NCBI GenBank assembly: GCA_947500445.1
Contig: CANMSB010000007.1
Coordinates: 94,801-158,800 of the forward strand
DNA length: 64,000 bases
Source of the DNA: an uncultured Flavobacteriaceae bacterium
GTDB lineage: Bacteria > Bacteroidota > Bacteroidia > Flavobacteriales > Flavobacteriaceae
Direction: 5' to 3'
Shown in pieces: positions 34,330-44,120 of this stretch. A program made the translations under genes and the position numbers. Each line of letters opens with the position of its first letter. Position 1 is the stretch's first letter. The notes under the pieces were generated by a model. It was given only the letters and a program-made list of their open reading frames with translations, was not told the origin of the DNA and ran no database searches.

Positions 34330-35022
34330 ATGAGCCACTTAAACCTTTCTTCGATTACAATCCCAAAACCTGCAGACCTCATCATGATGCAGATTAAAGA
34401 CCTGATTGCTGACGGCACACTACGCCCAGGAGATAAATTACCATCGGAAAGGGCATTGGCAACTCAATTTGGTATTGGTCGTGGCTACGTACGCGAAGCG
34501 CTAAAAAAATTGGAGTTTTACGGGATTCTAAAAACACTTCCCCAAAACGGCACCATTGTCGCCAACTTAGGGGTCCGTCTGTTGGATGGTCTCATTGCCA
34601 ATGTCGTTCAATTGGAAAAAAACGATTTGAACGCCTTGATCGAGACGAGGCTCATCATGGAGACGGGAGCTGCCCGTATGGCAGCGGAAAGGGCGAGTAC
34701 AGAAGACGGCAATGCGTTGGAAACACTTTTCGTCACATACAGGGAAAAAACCGTTAAAGCGCTACCAGCCATAGATGAGGATATGCTGTTCCATCTTAAA
34801 ATTGCAGAAATTTCGGGCAACCGGGTACTTCAGTCGCTCATATCGCTTCTGGTACCGGAAGTGCATCAACTGTCCGAAAAACAGAAAACCTGCCCACCGG
34901 AGCGATTAATGGCCGCTACTGACGAGCATGAAAAAATACTGCTGGCCATTCAGCAAAAAAATCCGGACAACGCTTTTACGGCCATGCAAGAACACTTACG
35001 TAACGGAATGGCGTTCAGTTAA
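34330..35022 (+). CDS. FadR-subfamily GntR transcriptional regulator
   Basis: 230 residues. The N-terminal winged helix (about 10-75) has Leu-Arg-Pro-Gly-Asp-Lys-Leu-Pro-Ser-Glu-Arg and Gly-Arg-Gly-Tyr-Val-Arg-Glu-Ala-Leu. The all-helical FCD ligand domain (about 95-225) shows Arg-Leu-Ile-Met-Glu-Thr-Gly-Ala-Ala-Arg, Phe-His-Leu-Lys-Ile-Ala and a late Asp-Glu-His-Glu-Lys-Ile. The Asp and His positions fit the metal/acid-binding FCD pocket. These regulators commonly sense sugar acids. The GH39 lipoprotein gene starts 20 bases later, so the pair probably responds to a (uronic-acid-containing) glycan product. Confidence 0.85.
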   Translation: MSHLNLSSITIPKPADLIMMQIKDLIADGTLRPGDKLPSERALATQFGIGRGYVREALKKLEFYGILKTLPQNGTIVANLGVRLLDGLIANVVQLEKNDLNALIETRLIMETGAARMAAERASTEDGNALETLFVTYREKTVKALPAIDEDMLFHLKIAEISGNRVLQSLISLLVPEVHQLSEKQKTCPPERLMAATDEHEKILLAIQQKNPDNAFTAMQEHLRNGMAFS

Positions 35023-35042
35023 TACCCAACGATATAATTATC

Positions 35043-36689
35043 ATGAAGCACTTGTACATTCTCTTTTTTGCAGCACTCTTTGCCTCTTGTAATATGGAAA
35101 AGGAAACACTGGAAGATGCTATCATCATCGACTTTTCCAAAGACAAAAAGCAATTGGTCCCTTTTTGGACAGCTACAGGTTTTTCACCGGCCAAAATAGT
35201 GGAAAGACCGGAAATGAAACAAATTCTAAAAGAGGTTGGGGAATTACCGGATAAAGGTATCTCGTACATACGACCACACTATTTGTTAAATTTAGTTACC
35301 GTTAAAGGTATTCACACATCCCGTCCCATTTATGACTGGTCGCGGCTGGATATCGTTCTCGATGAAATCGTAAAAAATAAATTGCGACTTATTTTTGAGC
35401 TGATGGGTACTCCTTCCAATCGACTCGACCTCCATTCGACCACATACTACAATAACTACCAGGAACAGCCATCGGAATTTACTACGGATTTCGATGATTT
35501 TACCCAGAAAAACCAAATTCATTTATGGAAAAAATTTATTGCCGATCTCGCCCGGCATTTGGAAGTCCGTTACGGACAAAATACAGTGCGTTCGTGGTAT
35601 TTTGAAACAACCAACGAACCCGACCTCGATATTTTTTGGAAATATGATATCAAGACCTTTCTAAATTATTTTGATGCCTGCTCGGAGGGTCTTAAAGCTG
35701 CAGATGACCAACTGCGGTTCGGAGGCCCCGGTACGGCTAACGATTTACAACCTATTTTTAAGGAGTTGCTCCGCCATTGTGACACAGGCTCCAATTTTTT
35801 CACGGGAGAAAAAGGGGTTCGCCTGGACTTTATCTCCGTACACATAAAAGATGACCCTTACGATATGTTGGCCAGAGAACTCGAAACCGTTGCTTACATC
35901 CGGGAATACCATCCCCGATTTAAAGACCTGCCCTTTCTTAACGATGAGGCGGACCCTCTGGCAGGTTGGGCCAGGGATTTTTGGTGGCGCAAGGGAGCCT
36001 GGTATGCTGCTTTTGTGGCGCAAAATATCGATATCCATCAAAAAATACTCATCGATTCCGCTAAAGTGAATTACACCCTTCAAAGTAATGACCACACCTT
36101 TAATGGTTATTGGCATGCCCGAACGACACATGCCTTGCTATCCGATCCCAAAGACAAAACCAAATACCGGTTGATTCCGAAACCGGTTTTCTCCGTTATG
36201 AAATTAATAGCAACGCTGGGAGACATCTATGTCGATGTTAAAATACCTAAAAAAATAGCAAAGCATTTTGGGATAATGGCCAGTATGAAAGGAAAGGATT
36301 CCGTAGTGGTGATGCTCTATAACAAAACGAGTTTTGACCCAAACACCCACGACTGGGACCTACATATGCCACAACCAACCAAAAATCAATTGAATCTTAT
36401 GAAGGAAGAACACATAGAACAAACCTTGATTATCCAAAATTTACCGTTCGATTCCTTTTCGATAACCCAGTACCGGTTTGATGCAAACCATACCAATCCT
36501 TACGAAACGTGGTTGCAGATGGACAGCCCCCCATACCCTTCCGATGAGGAGTATACCACACTTTTAAAGGTAGCCGAACCCTATAAATCAAAAAAAATCC
36601 TTGTCACTGCTAAGGAGTATCTTATAGGCTTAAACCTGCCATCTCCTTCAGTGCAATTTCTGATTTTAACGAAAACCAATGTGAACTAA
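35043..36689 (+). CDS. GH39-like glycoside hydrolase lipoprotein
   Basis: 548 residues with a lipoprotein signal (Leu-Phe-Ala-Ser-Cys, Cys16). The TIM-barrel domain follows the GH39 (alpha-L-iduronidase/beta-xylosidase) plan. The acid/base is in Thr-Asn-Glu-Pro (Glu192) and the nucleophile probably Glu302 in Leu-Asn-Asp-Glu-Ala-Asp. A C-terminal beta-sandwich (about 380-548) follows. It would act at the outer membrane or periplasm. The gene follows a FadR-type regulator but is not embedded in a SusCD locus here, which is unusual for glycan enzymes of this phylum. Substrate is unknown; a uronic-acid-containing polysaccharide is a reasonable guess from GH39 and the regulator type. Confidence 0.75.
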   Translation: MKHLYILFFAALFASCNMEKETLEDAIIIDFSKDKKQLVPFWTATGFSPAKIVERPEMKQILKEVGELPDKGISYIRPHYLLNLVTVKGIHTSRPIYDWSRLDIVLDEIVKNKLRLIFELMGTPSNRLDLHSTTYYNNYQEQPSEFTTDFDDFTQKNQIHLWKKFIADLARHLEVRYGQNTVRSWYFETTNEPDLDIFWKYDIKTFLNYFDACSEGLKAADDQLRFGGPGTANDLQPIFKELLRHCDTGSNFFTGEKGVRLDFISVHIKDDPYDMLARELETVAYIREYHPRFKDLPFLNDEADPLAGWARDFWWRKGAWYAAFVAQNIDIHQKILIDSAKVNYTLQSNDHTFNGYWHARTTHALLSDPKDKTKYRLIPKPVFSVMKLIATLGDIYVDVKIPKKIAKHFGIMASMKGKDSVVVMLYNKTSFDPNTHDWDLHMPQPTKNQLNLMKEEHIEQTLIIQNLPFDSFSITQYRFDANHTNPYETWLQMDSPPYPSDEEYTTLLKVAEPYKSKKILVTAKEYLIGLNLPSPSVQFLILTKTNVN

Positions 36690-36970
36690 AGGATACGGAC
36701 CAGCTACTGTTGGTAAAACTAAGCCACAAGGTAGTAGTAAACAGTTTGCGCTAAGAGGTTTAATCCATAAAAATTGCCGTCCGCGATGAGTGACCGCTGA
36801 CCTGTTGAAGATTTGCAGCTCCGAGCATTCGGAGTAAAGGCTTGCACTAAACCCCATCATTTAACTAACGATTGTGAACATATCTTATATCAAAATACAT
36901 CTCAATATTTAAGTAAAAACAGTACTTTACGACTGTTTTTAAAAAAGCGTAACGTCTTTATACGTGCCCA
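36690..36970. other. Intergenic region with hairpin
   Basis: About 280 bases without a gene. The only clear structure is the hairpin at 36915-36940, listed separately. Confidence 0.4.
36915..36940. terminator. Hairpin upstream of the Crp-like gene
   Basis: AAAAACAGT / ACTGTTTTT with an 8-base loop. The A and T flanks would let it terminate in either direction. It lies 225 bases after the GH39 stop and 30 before the Crp-like start, so a leader or operator role is also possible. Confidence 0.5.
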
Positions 36971-37546
36971 ATGATAAACTCCTTTTCAACATATCTTGAT
37001 CAGTATGGATCCCTTTCGGAAGAGGCCGAGCTGTCCGTTGAGCGTATTTCGCATCCCACTCATTTGCCCGGAAACCATGAAATATTGAAACAGGGCAATA
37101 CGTTAAAAAGTATTTACCTGATATTGAGCGGGTCGGCCAGAATGTATTACTACCATGACGGAAGGGAGATTACGAACCAATTCTTTTTTGAAGGGGAGGT
37201 AATCGCCGATATGGAGAGCATTTATTCCGGAAAAAGAAGCAACTATACGATTCAACTTCTAGAAGACTGCAGCCTTATCGAAATGCGGTATTCAGATTTG
37301 GAGAAATTGTTTCAACAGTTTCACGATCAGGAAGCGATCGGCAGAAAATTGGCCATTGCCTGCTATCTTGAAGAAAATCAACGCAACAGATCGTATCAAA
37401 AAAACACTGCAAAAGGTAGGTATTTCGATTTGCTTAAAACCTACCCCGACATATTGAACAGAGTCAATCTAAGCCATATATCGTCATATATTGGGGTTAC
37501 ACAAGTACAACTGAGTAGGATACGATCTAAAATTGCCGCTTTTTAA
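36971..37546 (+). CDS. Crp/Fnr-family transcriptional regulator
   Basis: 191 residues. The cyclic-nucleotide-binding fold spans about 25-115, with Leu-Lys-Gln-Gly-Asn-Thr-Leu-Lys-Ser-Ile-Tyr-Leu-Ile-Leu-Ser-Gly and Phe-Phe-Glu-Gly-Glu-Val-Ile-Ala-Asp. A short C-terminal helix-turn-helix spans about 160-188, with Ile-Gly-Val-Thr-Gln-Val-Gln-Leu-Ser-Arg-Ile-Arg. The cAMP-contact residues are not conserved, as is usual in Bacteroidota members. RidA follows 64 bases later. Confidence 0.85.
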   Translation: MINSFSTYLDQYGSLSEEAELSVERISHPTHLPGNHEILKQGNTLKSIYLILSGSARMYYYHDGREITNQFFFEGEVIADMESIYSGKRSNYTIQLLEDCSLIEMRYSDLEKLFQQFHDQEAIGRKLAIACYLEENQRNRSYQKNTAKGRYFDLLKTYPDILNRVNLSHISSYIGVTQVQLSRIRSKIAAF

Positions 37547-37610
37547 CAAATGTAAAAAGAAACGGACTTCTAGTTTTGCACCTTTACATGGTACTATTTA
37601 AAATAATATC

Positions 37611-38009
37611 ATGTCTAAAAAATTAGTGAATCCCGAAGAATTGTTCGACGGGTCCGTATTTGGAATGTCGCAGGCGGTCATCGATACGAATGCAAAACTT
37701 TTGTTCATTTCCGGACAAGTAGCCTGGAACCATAGCTTTGAAGTAACCTCCCCTACCATAGAGGGCCAATGTAAAAAAGCACTTGAAAATTTAAGTGCCG
37801 TTTTGAAGGCATCGGATGCAAGCATTGCCGACCTCTTGCGGGTAAGGGTTTATATAAGGGGGGAATTTGGAGCGCATTTGAATGTGCTGTCCCCCATCCT
37901 AATGGAATACCTGGGGTCTTCCAAACCAGCGCTTACCGGTATCGGTGTTGCGTCCCTTGCCTCTCCAGATACCTTGATCGAAATAGAAGGGGTGGCACGC
38001 CTGGGCTAA
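37611..38009 (+). CDS. RidA/YjgF-family deaminase
   Basis: 132 residues, the family's standard length. It has the N-terminal Ser-Gln-Ala-Val segment, Leu-Phe-Ile-Ser-Gly-Gln-Val-Ala-Trp, the catalytic-pocket Arg in Leu-Arg-Val-Arg-Val-Tyr-Ile-Arg and the C-terminal Ile-Glu-Ile-Glu-Gly-Val-Ala. RidA proteins hydrolyse reactive enamines/imines that would damage PLP enzymes, including the IlvE transaminase. A TAGTTTTG box at 37571-37578 lies 32 bases before the start. It lies between the leu and ilv clusters, a fitting place. Confidence 0.85.
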   Translation: MSKKLVNPEELFDGSVFGMSQAVIDTNAKLLFISGQVAWNHSFEVTSPTIEGQCKKALENLSAVLKASDASIADLLRVRVYIRGEFGAHLNVLSPILMEYLGSSKPALTGIGVASLASPDTLIEIEGVARLG

Positions 38010-38131
38010 TTGATGTTGGTCTTAAGGGTGCGTTAGGGGTAGTGTGAACAACCCTACCCATAGGTATACGCGTTTTATGACTTTATTTTTTTAAAGAATA
38101 CGCAAAGAAACCGTGGTAACAAAAACCCATA

Positions 38132-39382
38132 TTACTCCAAAATTTCAAAGTGTTTTTGGATAAGGTGTTGTATATCGGGAACGACGGTACGTGCCAATTT
38201 GGAATTTCCGTTTAAAAGCACGCAAATACCAAAATCCACATTCGGATAGAGGGCAATTTCGTTTCGGTAGTTGTTTACACTACCGCCATGATGCCACATC
38301 GTCGTTTTTATTTTGGTATCGGTGTCCTGAAATTGATGAATACGCCATCCAAAACCGTAATACGATTGTTGGTGGCCTTCCCAGCGTTGGTAATATTTAT
38401 TGTTGTCGTTCAGTGCGATTACGGGCTGAAACGCTTTCGCAATATCCTCCTTTGGCATCACCTCGGGGTGGTGGCCCAGCAAAAAACGCATCCACTTTGC
38501 CATATCTAGGGCACTGGCATCGATTCCACCGGCGACTACGGCATTGTAGTAACGGTCTTTCAACGGTCGGCTCTTCCATCCCTTTTGGGATTTTGTGTGC
38601 GGAAGGGCCACATTAGTGGACTTCATTAGAACGTTATGGTCCATTGATACCGTTTTCATATCCAAAGGTCCGAAAAACCGATTGTTCAAAAGCTCCCGAA
38701 CTTCCTTTCCGGTAGCCTTATGCATGATTTCTTGACTTAATGCGAACATCGCATTCTGGTAACTGTATAGTTCACCGGGTTCGCTGATCGGTCGAACTTC
38801 GGAAAAGCGGGCCGCTATGCTTTCAATCGGCAAACCGGCCTCTACCAAATTGGTAAAGCTATGATAGGGCGTACCCGCGGTATGCGATAAAATATGCCCG
38901 ACCGTTATTTTTGCGGTATTTGTGGGATTTCCGAGTTGAAATTGGGGAAGGTAATCCGTTACTTTATCCTTCCAATCCAAATTGCCCTTGGCCTGCAGTT
39001 GTGCCGCCAGCACCCCGGCGAATCCTTTTGATAGGGAACCAAGACGAAATAGGGTCTCTCCGTCTACTTTTTGGCTTCTATCGACCGAACGCTTTCCAAA
39101 ACCCGTTGCCACAATTATGGAATCCCCTTTTACGATACTTACCCCGGCACCCACAATATCGCCCGAGGCAATGGCCCGCTCAAAATAATCGGCTATTGCA
39201 TTGTGTAATTGCTTTTGGCGTTTTTGAAATTTCCGGCTCGTTTCGCGTTCCTTTAAAACCTGGGCTTCGGTCAGCTCCGGCGTATCAACGGCCTGCTCCG
39301 TGCGTATGACCTGATAGGCCGTAATCGCCAAACAGGAACAAATGACAAATAAAAGACTTCCTAAGATTTTTAAACGTCGCAC
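38132..39382 (-). CDS. Serine hydrolase, class C beta-lactamase/esterase-like
   Basis: 416 residues with an N-terminal hydrophobic signal/anchor (about 7-23). The PBP-like catalytic set is complete: Ser116-Leu-Ser-Lys119 (SxxK), Tyr-Gln-Asn (YxN) and a His-His-Gly-Gly box in the third-motif position. It should sit in the periplasm or membrane as a peptidase, esterase or beta-lactamase-like enzyme; substrate is not deducible. It is convergent with ridA and lies behind gapN with about 140 bases between. Confidence 0.85.
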   Translation of the reverse strand: MRRLKILGSLLFVICSCLAITAYQVIRTEQAVDTPELTEAQVLKERETSRKFQKRQKQLHNAIADYFERAIASGDIVGAGVSIVKGDSIIVATGFGKRSVDRSQKVDGETLFRLGSLSKGFAGVLAAQLQAKGNLDWKDKVTDYLPQFQLGNPTNTAKITVGHILSHTAGTPYHSFTNLVEAGLPIESIAARFSEVRPISEPGELYSYQNAMFALSQEIMHKATGKEVRELLNNRFFGPLDMKTVSMDHNVLMKSTNVALPHTKSQKGWKSRPLKDRYYNAVVAGGIDASALDMAKWMRFLLGHHPEVMPKEDIAKAFQPVIALNDNNKYYQRWEGHQQSYYGFGWRIHQFQDTDTKIKTTMWHHGGSVNNYRNEIALYPNVDFGICVLLNGNSKLARTVVPDIQHLIQKHFEILE

Positions 39383-39522
39383 AATAGTTCCGTTGTAGGT
39401 TGATTTGGGCAGTTGACTTTGCGTTATACCAGTACAACGTTCGAATAGATAAAATGTTACACCAAAACATATACGAATATGTTATGGTATTATACTACTT
39501 TATCTTTAATATGGTATTCGTA

Positions 39523-41115
39523 CTATAAAATATAGTCCGTGCTAACAAAGTTCGAAAGCTTGGCCTCGAGCAACTGCTGTATGGTTTCGTTATTCAGATC
39601 GTTGTCCTTGAACGCTACAAATGTTCTTATGGAGAAAGAGCGTAAGGCATCGTGCACGCTGAGGGTGGCTTGGGCCGAATCCTTCCTTCCCGTAAAGGGA
39701 TACACGTCCGGTCCACGTTGACAAGAACTATTCAGGTTAACCCGACATACCAAATTCACCAGGGTATCGATCAATGGGCTAAGCGTATACACATCTTTTC
39801 CAAAAAGGCTCACCTGCTGCCCATAATTACTTTCGGCCATGTCGTCCAAAGGCTCGTCGATTTCTTTAAAAGGTACCACCGGAATCACCGGTCCGAACTG
39901 TTCCTCTTGATACACCCGCATGTCCTTGGTTACCGGATATAATACCGCCGGCCAAATGTAATTGTCGAAACGTTGCCCACCCTTTTTGTTCATGATTTTG
40001 GCGCCTTTTTCCAAGGCGTCATCGATCAATTCTTGAATGTAATCCGGTTTTCCGGGCTCTGGCAAAGGGGTCAGTTTTACGCCTTCTTCCCATGGGTTTC
40101 CGAACTTCAGCGCATCTATCGCCTTACTAAAATCCTGTAAAAAGGTTTCGGTGACCGACTGTTGCACGTATACCACTTTAAGTGCGGTACACCGCTGGCC
40201 GTTAAAAGAAGTTGTTCCCGCAACAACCTCATCGACCGTGAGTTTCATATCGGTATCGGGCAATACGATGGCAGGGTTTTTCGCTTCCAAACCAAGTACC
40301 AACCGCAGCCGATTGCTTTTGGGGTGTTGGTTCTGTAGGGCATTTGCCGATTTGCTGTTTCCGATCAAGGCCAAAACATCGACCTTGCCGGTTTTCATGA
40401 TGGGAGCCGCTACGGCCCTGCCTCTACCGAAAAGTACATTGATGACCCCTTTTGGGAAACTATTTTGAAAGGCTTCCAATAATGGGGTAATCAATAAAAC
40501 TCCATGTTTTGCCGGTTTGAAAATCGCCGTATTTCCCATGATAATGGCGGGAATGAGCAACGCAAAAGTTTCGTTCAAGGGATAGTTGTACGGTCCCAAA
40601 CAGAGTACTGTTCCCAAAGGACCCCTTTTCACATGGGCATACACCCCATCATGTTTTTGAAATTTAGCCGAATTGCGGTCCAATTGTTTGTACTCTTCAA
40701 TGGTATCGTTGATATACAGTACCGTTCGATCAAATTCTTTTTGGGAATCGGGCAAGGACTTCCCTATTTCCCACATGAGCAACTTCACAATTTCGGAACG
40801 TTTGGTTTTCATTTGTTCCACAAACTTCTCCATACATTCGATACGGTCTTTCACATGCATGGTGGGCCATATGCCCTTTCCTTTATCATAGGCTTCCAAT
40901 GCGGCATCCAAGGCTTCTAACGCCTCCTTTTCCCCCATATCGGGTACACTTCCCAGCAAGGTAGGCCGGTACTCTGCAGTAGCGGATATCGTAGAATAGA
41001 CCGATGCGGTAGCCCCGTCCCATTTTTTAAGTTCCCCATTGGTCAAATACGTATCGTGTTCAATGGTATTTACTATTTCAAAATCGTTCGGTATGCTAAC
41101 ATTGCTTGTGTTCAT
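39523..41115 (-). CDS. gapN: GapN-like NADP-dependent glyceraldehyde-3-phosphate dehydrogenase
   Basis: 530 residues of the aldehyde dehydrogenase superfamily. The catalytic Cys309 lies in Phe-Asn-Gly-Gln-Arg-Cys-Thr-Ala and the general-base Glu in the Leu-Gly-Leu-Glu-Ala-Lys region. [10 protein letters not shown] and the Phe-Asn-Gly-Gln-Arg-Cys pattern are as in non-phosphorylating GapN, which oxidises glyceraldehyde-3-phosphate to 3-phosphoglycerate and yields NADPH. NADPH is what IlvC, encoded just upstream, consumes. A terminator separates the two genes, so gapN has its own promoter or relies on read-through. Another aldehyde substrate is possible. Confidence 0.75.
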   Translation of the reverse strand: MNTSNVSIPNDFEIVNTIEHDTYLTNGELKKWDGATASVYSTISATAEYRPTLLGSVPDMGEKEALEALDAALEAYDKGKGIWPTMHVKDRIECMEKFVEQMKTKRSEIVKLLMWEIGKSLPDSQKEFDRTVLYINDTIEEYKQLDRNSAKFQKHDGVYAHVKRGPLGTVLCLGPYNYPLNETFALLIPAIIMGNTAIFKPAKHGVLLITPLLEAFQNSFPKGVINVLFGRGRAVAAPIMKTGKVDVLALIGNSKSANALQNQHPKSNRLRLVLGLEAKNPAIVLPDTDMKLTVDEVVAGTTSFNGQRCTALKVVYVQQSVTETFLQDFSKAIDALKFGNPWEEGVKLTPLPEPGKPDYIQELIDDALEKGAKIMNKKGGQRFDNYIWPAVLYPVTKDMRVYQEEQFGPVIPVVPFKEIDEPLDDMAESNYGQQVSLFGKDVYTLSPLIDTLVNLVCRVNLNSSCQRGPDVYPFTGRKDSAQATLSVHDALRSFSIRTFVAFKDNDLNNETIQQLLEAKLSNFVSTDYIL

Positions 41116-41156
41116 AGGTCTCGTATTAATACTGTTCGGAAAAAACTAAACTAAAA

Positions 41157-41180
41157 AAATCCCTGATTTCTCAGGGATTT
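41157..41180 (-). terminator. Rho-independent terminator of the ilv operon
   Basis: Perfect 10-bp stem AAATCCCTGA / TCAGGGATTT with a 4-base loop (41167-41170), followed on the minus strand by a run of seven T. It lies 5 bases after the ilvC stop. Confidence 0.92.
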
Positions 41181-41185
41181 GGTCG

Positions 41186-42661
41186 TTAAACTATCGGTTT
41201 CATTGCAGTCATGGATGCCCGAAGTCGCGCACCGACAATTTCTACCGGGTGTTCCCTTAAAATTTTATTCACTGTAATCAACTTCGCATTATCAACCTGC
41301 CCTCCCGCATTTTCCGCGTAATGAGTACCAATAACGTCGGTATCGATTTTTTTCATGAAATCGGCCAATAAAGGTTTGCACGCATGGTCGAACAAATAGC
41401 ATCCATACTCTGCCGTATCCGAAATGACGCGGTTCATTTCAAAGAGTTTTTTTCTGGCGATGGTGTTGGCAATAAGCGGTGTTTCGTGCAGCGATTCATA
41501 ATAGGCCGATTCCGCAATAATGCCCGATTCGGTCATCGACTCGAAAGCCAACTCTACTCCTGCCCGTACCATGGCCACCATCAGTACGCCGTGGTCATAA
41601 AATTCCTGTTCTGAAATGGATGCGCTGCCCGCCGGTGTTTTTTCAAAAGCTGTTTCGCCGGTAGCCGCACGCCATGTCAGTAGATTTTTATCGTCGTTCG
41701 CCCAATCTTCCATCATTGTTTTGGAAAAATGTCCCGTCATGATGTCGTCCATATGTTTTTGGAACAACGGGCGCATAATATCCTTCAATTCTTCGGACAG
41801 TTCGAAAGCCTTTATCTTGGCAGGGTTGGACAAACGGTCCATCATATTGGTGATACCACCGTATTTCATTCCTTCGGTAATGGTCTCCCAGCCGTATTGG
41901 ATCAACTTGGAGGCATATCCGGCATCGATACCTTTTTCCAACATCTTATCAAAACACAGTATGGATCCCGTTTGTAGCAATCCGCACAAAATGGTCTGTT
42001 CTCCCATAAGGTCGGACTTTACTTCGGCTACAAAAGACGATTCCAACACACCGGCCCGATGTCCGCCCGTTGCTACCGCATATGCCTTGGCCTGTTCCAA
42101 ACCTTTCCCTTGAGGGTCGTTTGCAGGGTGTACGGCAATTAGTGTAGGTACGCCAAATCCTCTTTTATATTCTTCCCTAACCTCGGAACCTGGGCACTTG
42201 GGAGCACACATGATGACCGTCAGATCCTCACGTACCTGCATTCCCTCCTCTACAATATTGAACCCATGGGAGTAGGACAAGGTTGCACCCTCTTTCATTA
42301 AGGGCATAATGGCATTGACCACATTGGTATGCTGCTTGTCGGGAGTGAGGTTGATGACCACATCGGCATTCGGCACCAATTCTTCATAGGTTCCAACGGT
42401 AAAACCGTTTTCAGTAGCGTTCAAATAGGACTGTCGTTTTTCTTGGATCGCCGCAGCTCTTAAGGTATAAGAAATATCCAGTCCGGAATCGCGCATGTTC
42501 AATCCTTGGTTGAGCCCTTGTGCACCGCAACCGACAATAACGATCTTTTTTCCCTTTAACGCCGATACACCATCGGAGAATTCGCTCGATTCCATGAATC
42601 GGCATTTACCCAATTGGGTCAATTGATCTCGTAAGGACAGTGTATTAAAATAATTTGCCAT
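41186..42661 (-). CDS. ilvC: Ketol-acid reductoisomerase, class II
   Basis: The frame opens at 42685, but the methionine at 42661 begins [10 protein letters not shown], the usual Bacteroidota and enterobacterial IlvC start, giving 491 residues. It has the Rossmann motif Val-Gly-Cys-Gly-Ala-Gln-Gly and the long duplicated C-terminal domain of class II enzymes. It converts acetolactate and acetohydroxybutyrate to the dihydroxy acids using NADPH and Mg. It is the last gene of ilvD-ilvB-methyltransferases-ilvN-ilvC; a strong terminator follows. Confidence 0.95.
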   Translation of the reverse strand: MANYFNTLSLRDQLTQLGKCRFMESSEFSDGVSALKGKKIVIVGCGAQGLNQGLNMRDSGLDISYTLRAAAIQEKRQSYLNATENGFTVGTYEELVPNADVVINLTPDKQHTNVVNAIMPLMKEGATLSYSHGFNIVEEGMQVREDLTVIMCAPKCPGSEVREEYKRGFGVPTLIAVHPANDPQGKGLEQAKAYAVATGGHRAGVLESSFVAEVKSDLMGEQTILCGLLQTGSILCFDKMLEKGIDAGYASKLIQYGWETITEGMKYGGITNMMDRLSNPAKIKAFELSEELKDIMRPLFQKHMDDIMTGHFSKTMMEDWANDDKNLLTWRAATGETAFEKTPAGSASISEQEFYDHGVLMVAMVRAGVELAFESMTESGIIAESAYYESLHETPLIANTIARKKLFEMNRVISDTAEYGCYLFDHACKPLLADFMKKIDTDVIGTHYAENAGGQVDNAKLITVNKILREHPVEIVGARLRASMTAMKPIV

Positions 42662-42738
42662 GAATAATTTGAATTTTATCTCCATCGCTTTTCGCGTGGA
42701 TATATTAGGGTTAATGAATGCTTTAAATGTTTTAGTCG

Positions 42739-43269
42739 TTATTCCTGCTCCGTAAACTCGTTCAAGAGTGCCGTAATCTGCATTACGTCCTTGGTCACCG
42801 AAATACGTCCCGATCGCACAAATTGCATAATACCAAAGGGCTTTAACGCCTCATACATTTCGTTGATCTCGTTTCTACGACCACTTTTCGCAATTACAAA
42901 AAAGTCCCTCGCCACGGTAACGATCTGGGAGTTGTTCTCTTTAATAATGTTCTGTATCTGTCTTTCATCGAACAACAGGGCGGACTCAATTTTAAATAAG
43001 GCCGATTCCTGATAAATGGTTTCGTCATCGGTATGGTAAAAGGCCTTGATTACCTCAATCTGTTTTTCGATCTGGCCTACAATATTGTGTACCCATTTTT
43101 CAGTGGTATGCACCACGATAGTAAACTTTGAAACACCATCGATTTCCGATTTGGAAACATTAAGGCTTTCAATATTAATGTGACGCTTTAAAAAAATACC
43201 AGAGATCCTATTGAGCAATCCAACATTGTTCTCTGAATAGACCGATATGGTGAACCATTGCTTTTCCAT
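42739..43269 (-). CDS. ilvN: Acetolactate synthase regulatory subunit
   Basis: 176 residues. The N-terminal ACT domain (about 5-80) has [12 protein letters not shown] and Ile-Asn-Ile-Glu-Ser-Leu-Asn-Val-Ser; the C-terminal ALS small-subunit domain spans about 90-172. It stimulates IlvB and mediates valine feedback. The gene is separated from ilvB by two methyltransferase genes, an unusual insertion, and ilvC follows after about 77 bases. Confidence 0.93.
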   Translation of the reverse strand: MEKQWFTISVYSENNVGLLNRISGIFLKRHINIESLNVSKSEIDGVSKFTIVVHTTEKWVHNIVGQIEKQIEVIKAFYHTDDETIYQESALFKIESALLFDERQIQNIIKENNSQIVTVARDFFVIAKSGRRNEINEMYEALKPFGIMQFVRSGRISVTKDVMQITALLNEFTEQE

Positions 43270-43303
43270 ACTTCTTTTATGTTCCCGTTCGCAATCGACG
43301 GTT

Positions 43304-44092
43304 TTATTTTAAGTTGTTATTTTCAATTTTTCGTGCCAATACGCGAATGCGCTTGTAATCGGCATACCATTTACCATTTTTGAACAGCGCTCCCGAAACG
43401 GAACCTTGTACCTCTTTTTTAATCACGGACGCCTCCTCTGCTGCTATTCCCTTAAAAAATGGTTTGGCGAACATGCTCAACCAATCCAAAATTCCCGTTT
43501 CCCCATCGGCCAATTCCGTAGGGCGGTCGTACCATTCGGCCAATGTGACCTCAAAGCCGTTGCGTTCCAACAGTGAGGTATAGGTACTTATGGACGGGAA
43601 ATACCAAAGTTGTAAGGCCGATTGTTCCTTATACCCTTTACTGAAAAGAATGCGACGTAGCGCTTTGATTACGGTATCTACATTGTTTTTACCTCCAAAC
43701 TCCAGTGCTACCCTGCCGCCATACCGAAGATTTTCAAACATGCACTTTACCGCTTTTTCCGCCTCAATTACCCAGTGAAGGGTAGCGTTCGAAAAAATAC
43801 AGTCAAAAGGGTGCGAACCGCTAAAATCACGTACATCCCCTTTTAGAAAAGTACACAACGGGTAGGTACTTCTGGCTTTTTTGATCATTTCCGATGAGGA
43901 ATCCACGCCAACTACGCTTCCAGAGCGTGAACGTAATGCTTCCGTTAACGCACCCGACCCACATCCCAGATCAAGTACCTTTTCCCCTTTTTTGGGTCCG
44001 AGCATATCGACCAAATCCGCACCGTATCGATATACGAACGAATGTTTATCGTCATATAAGGTACTATCCCATTTGTATGCTTCTTGCTGCAT
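43304..44092 (-). CDS. Trans-aconitate-methyltransferase-like SAM enzyme
   Basis: 262 residues, class I methyltransferase fold with motif I Asp-Leu-Gly-Cys-Gly-Ser-Gly (41-47), the acidic loop Val-Gly-Val-Asp-Ser-Ser and the motif IV region Ile-Phe-Ser-Asn-Ala-Thr-Leu-His-Trp-Val. The latter, with a later Ile-Leu-Asp-Trp-Leu segment, closely resembles E. coli Tam. Tam and its yeast counterpart Tmt1 methylate the carboxyl groups of trans-aconitate and 3-isopropylmalate. The gene lies inside the ilv operon, 28 bases after the second methyltransferase and 34 before ilvN, so a substrate from branched-chain synthesis is plausible. Family assignment is fairly firm; the substrate is inferred. Confidence 0.75.
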   Translation of the reverse strand: MQQEAYKWDSTLYDDKHSFVYRYGADLVDMLGPKKGEKVLDLGCGSGALTEALRSRSGSVVGVDSSSEMIKKARSTYPLCTFLKGDVRDFSGSHPFDCIFSNATLHWVIEAEKAVKCMFENLRYGGRVALEFGGKNNVDTVIKALRRILFSKGYKEQSALQLWYFPSISTYTSLLERNGFEVTLAEWYDRPTELADGETGILDWLSMFAKPFFKGIAAEEASVIKKEVQGSVSGALFKNGKWYADYKRIRVLARKIENNNLK

Positions 44093-44120
44093 TGCTACGT
44101 TGGCTATCTTTTTTGTCTTT

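Noticed and set aside
42662..42685. Longer IlvC start at 42685
   Set aside because: The [10 protein letters not shown] start at 42661 is the family's usual N-terminus; the extra eight residues have no counterpart.
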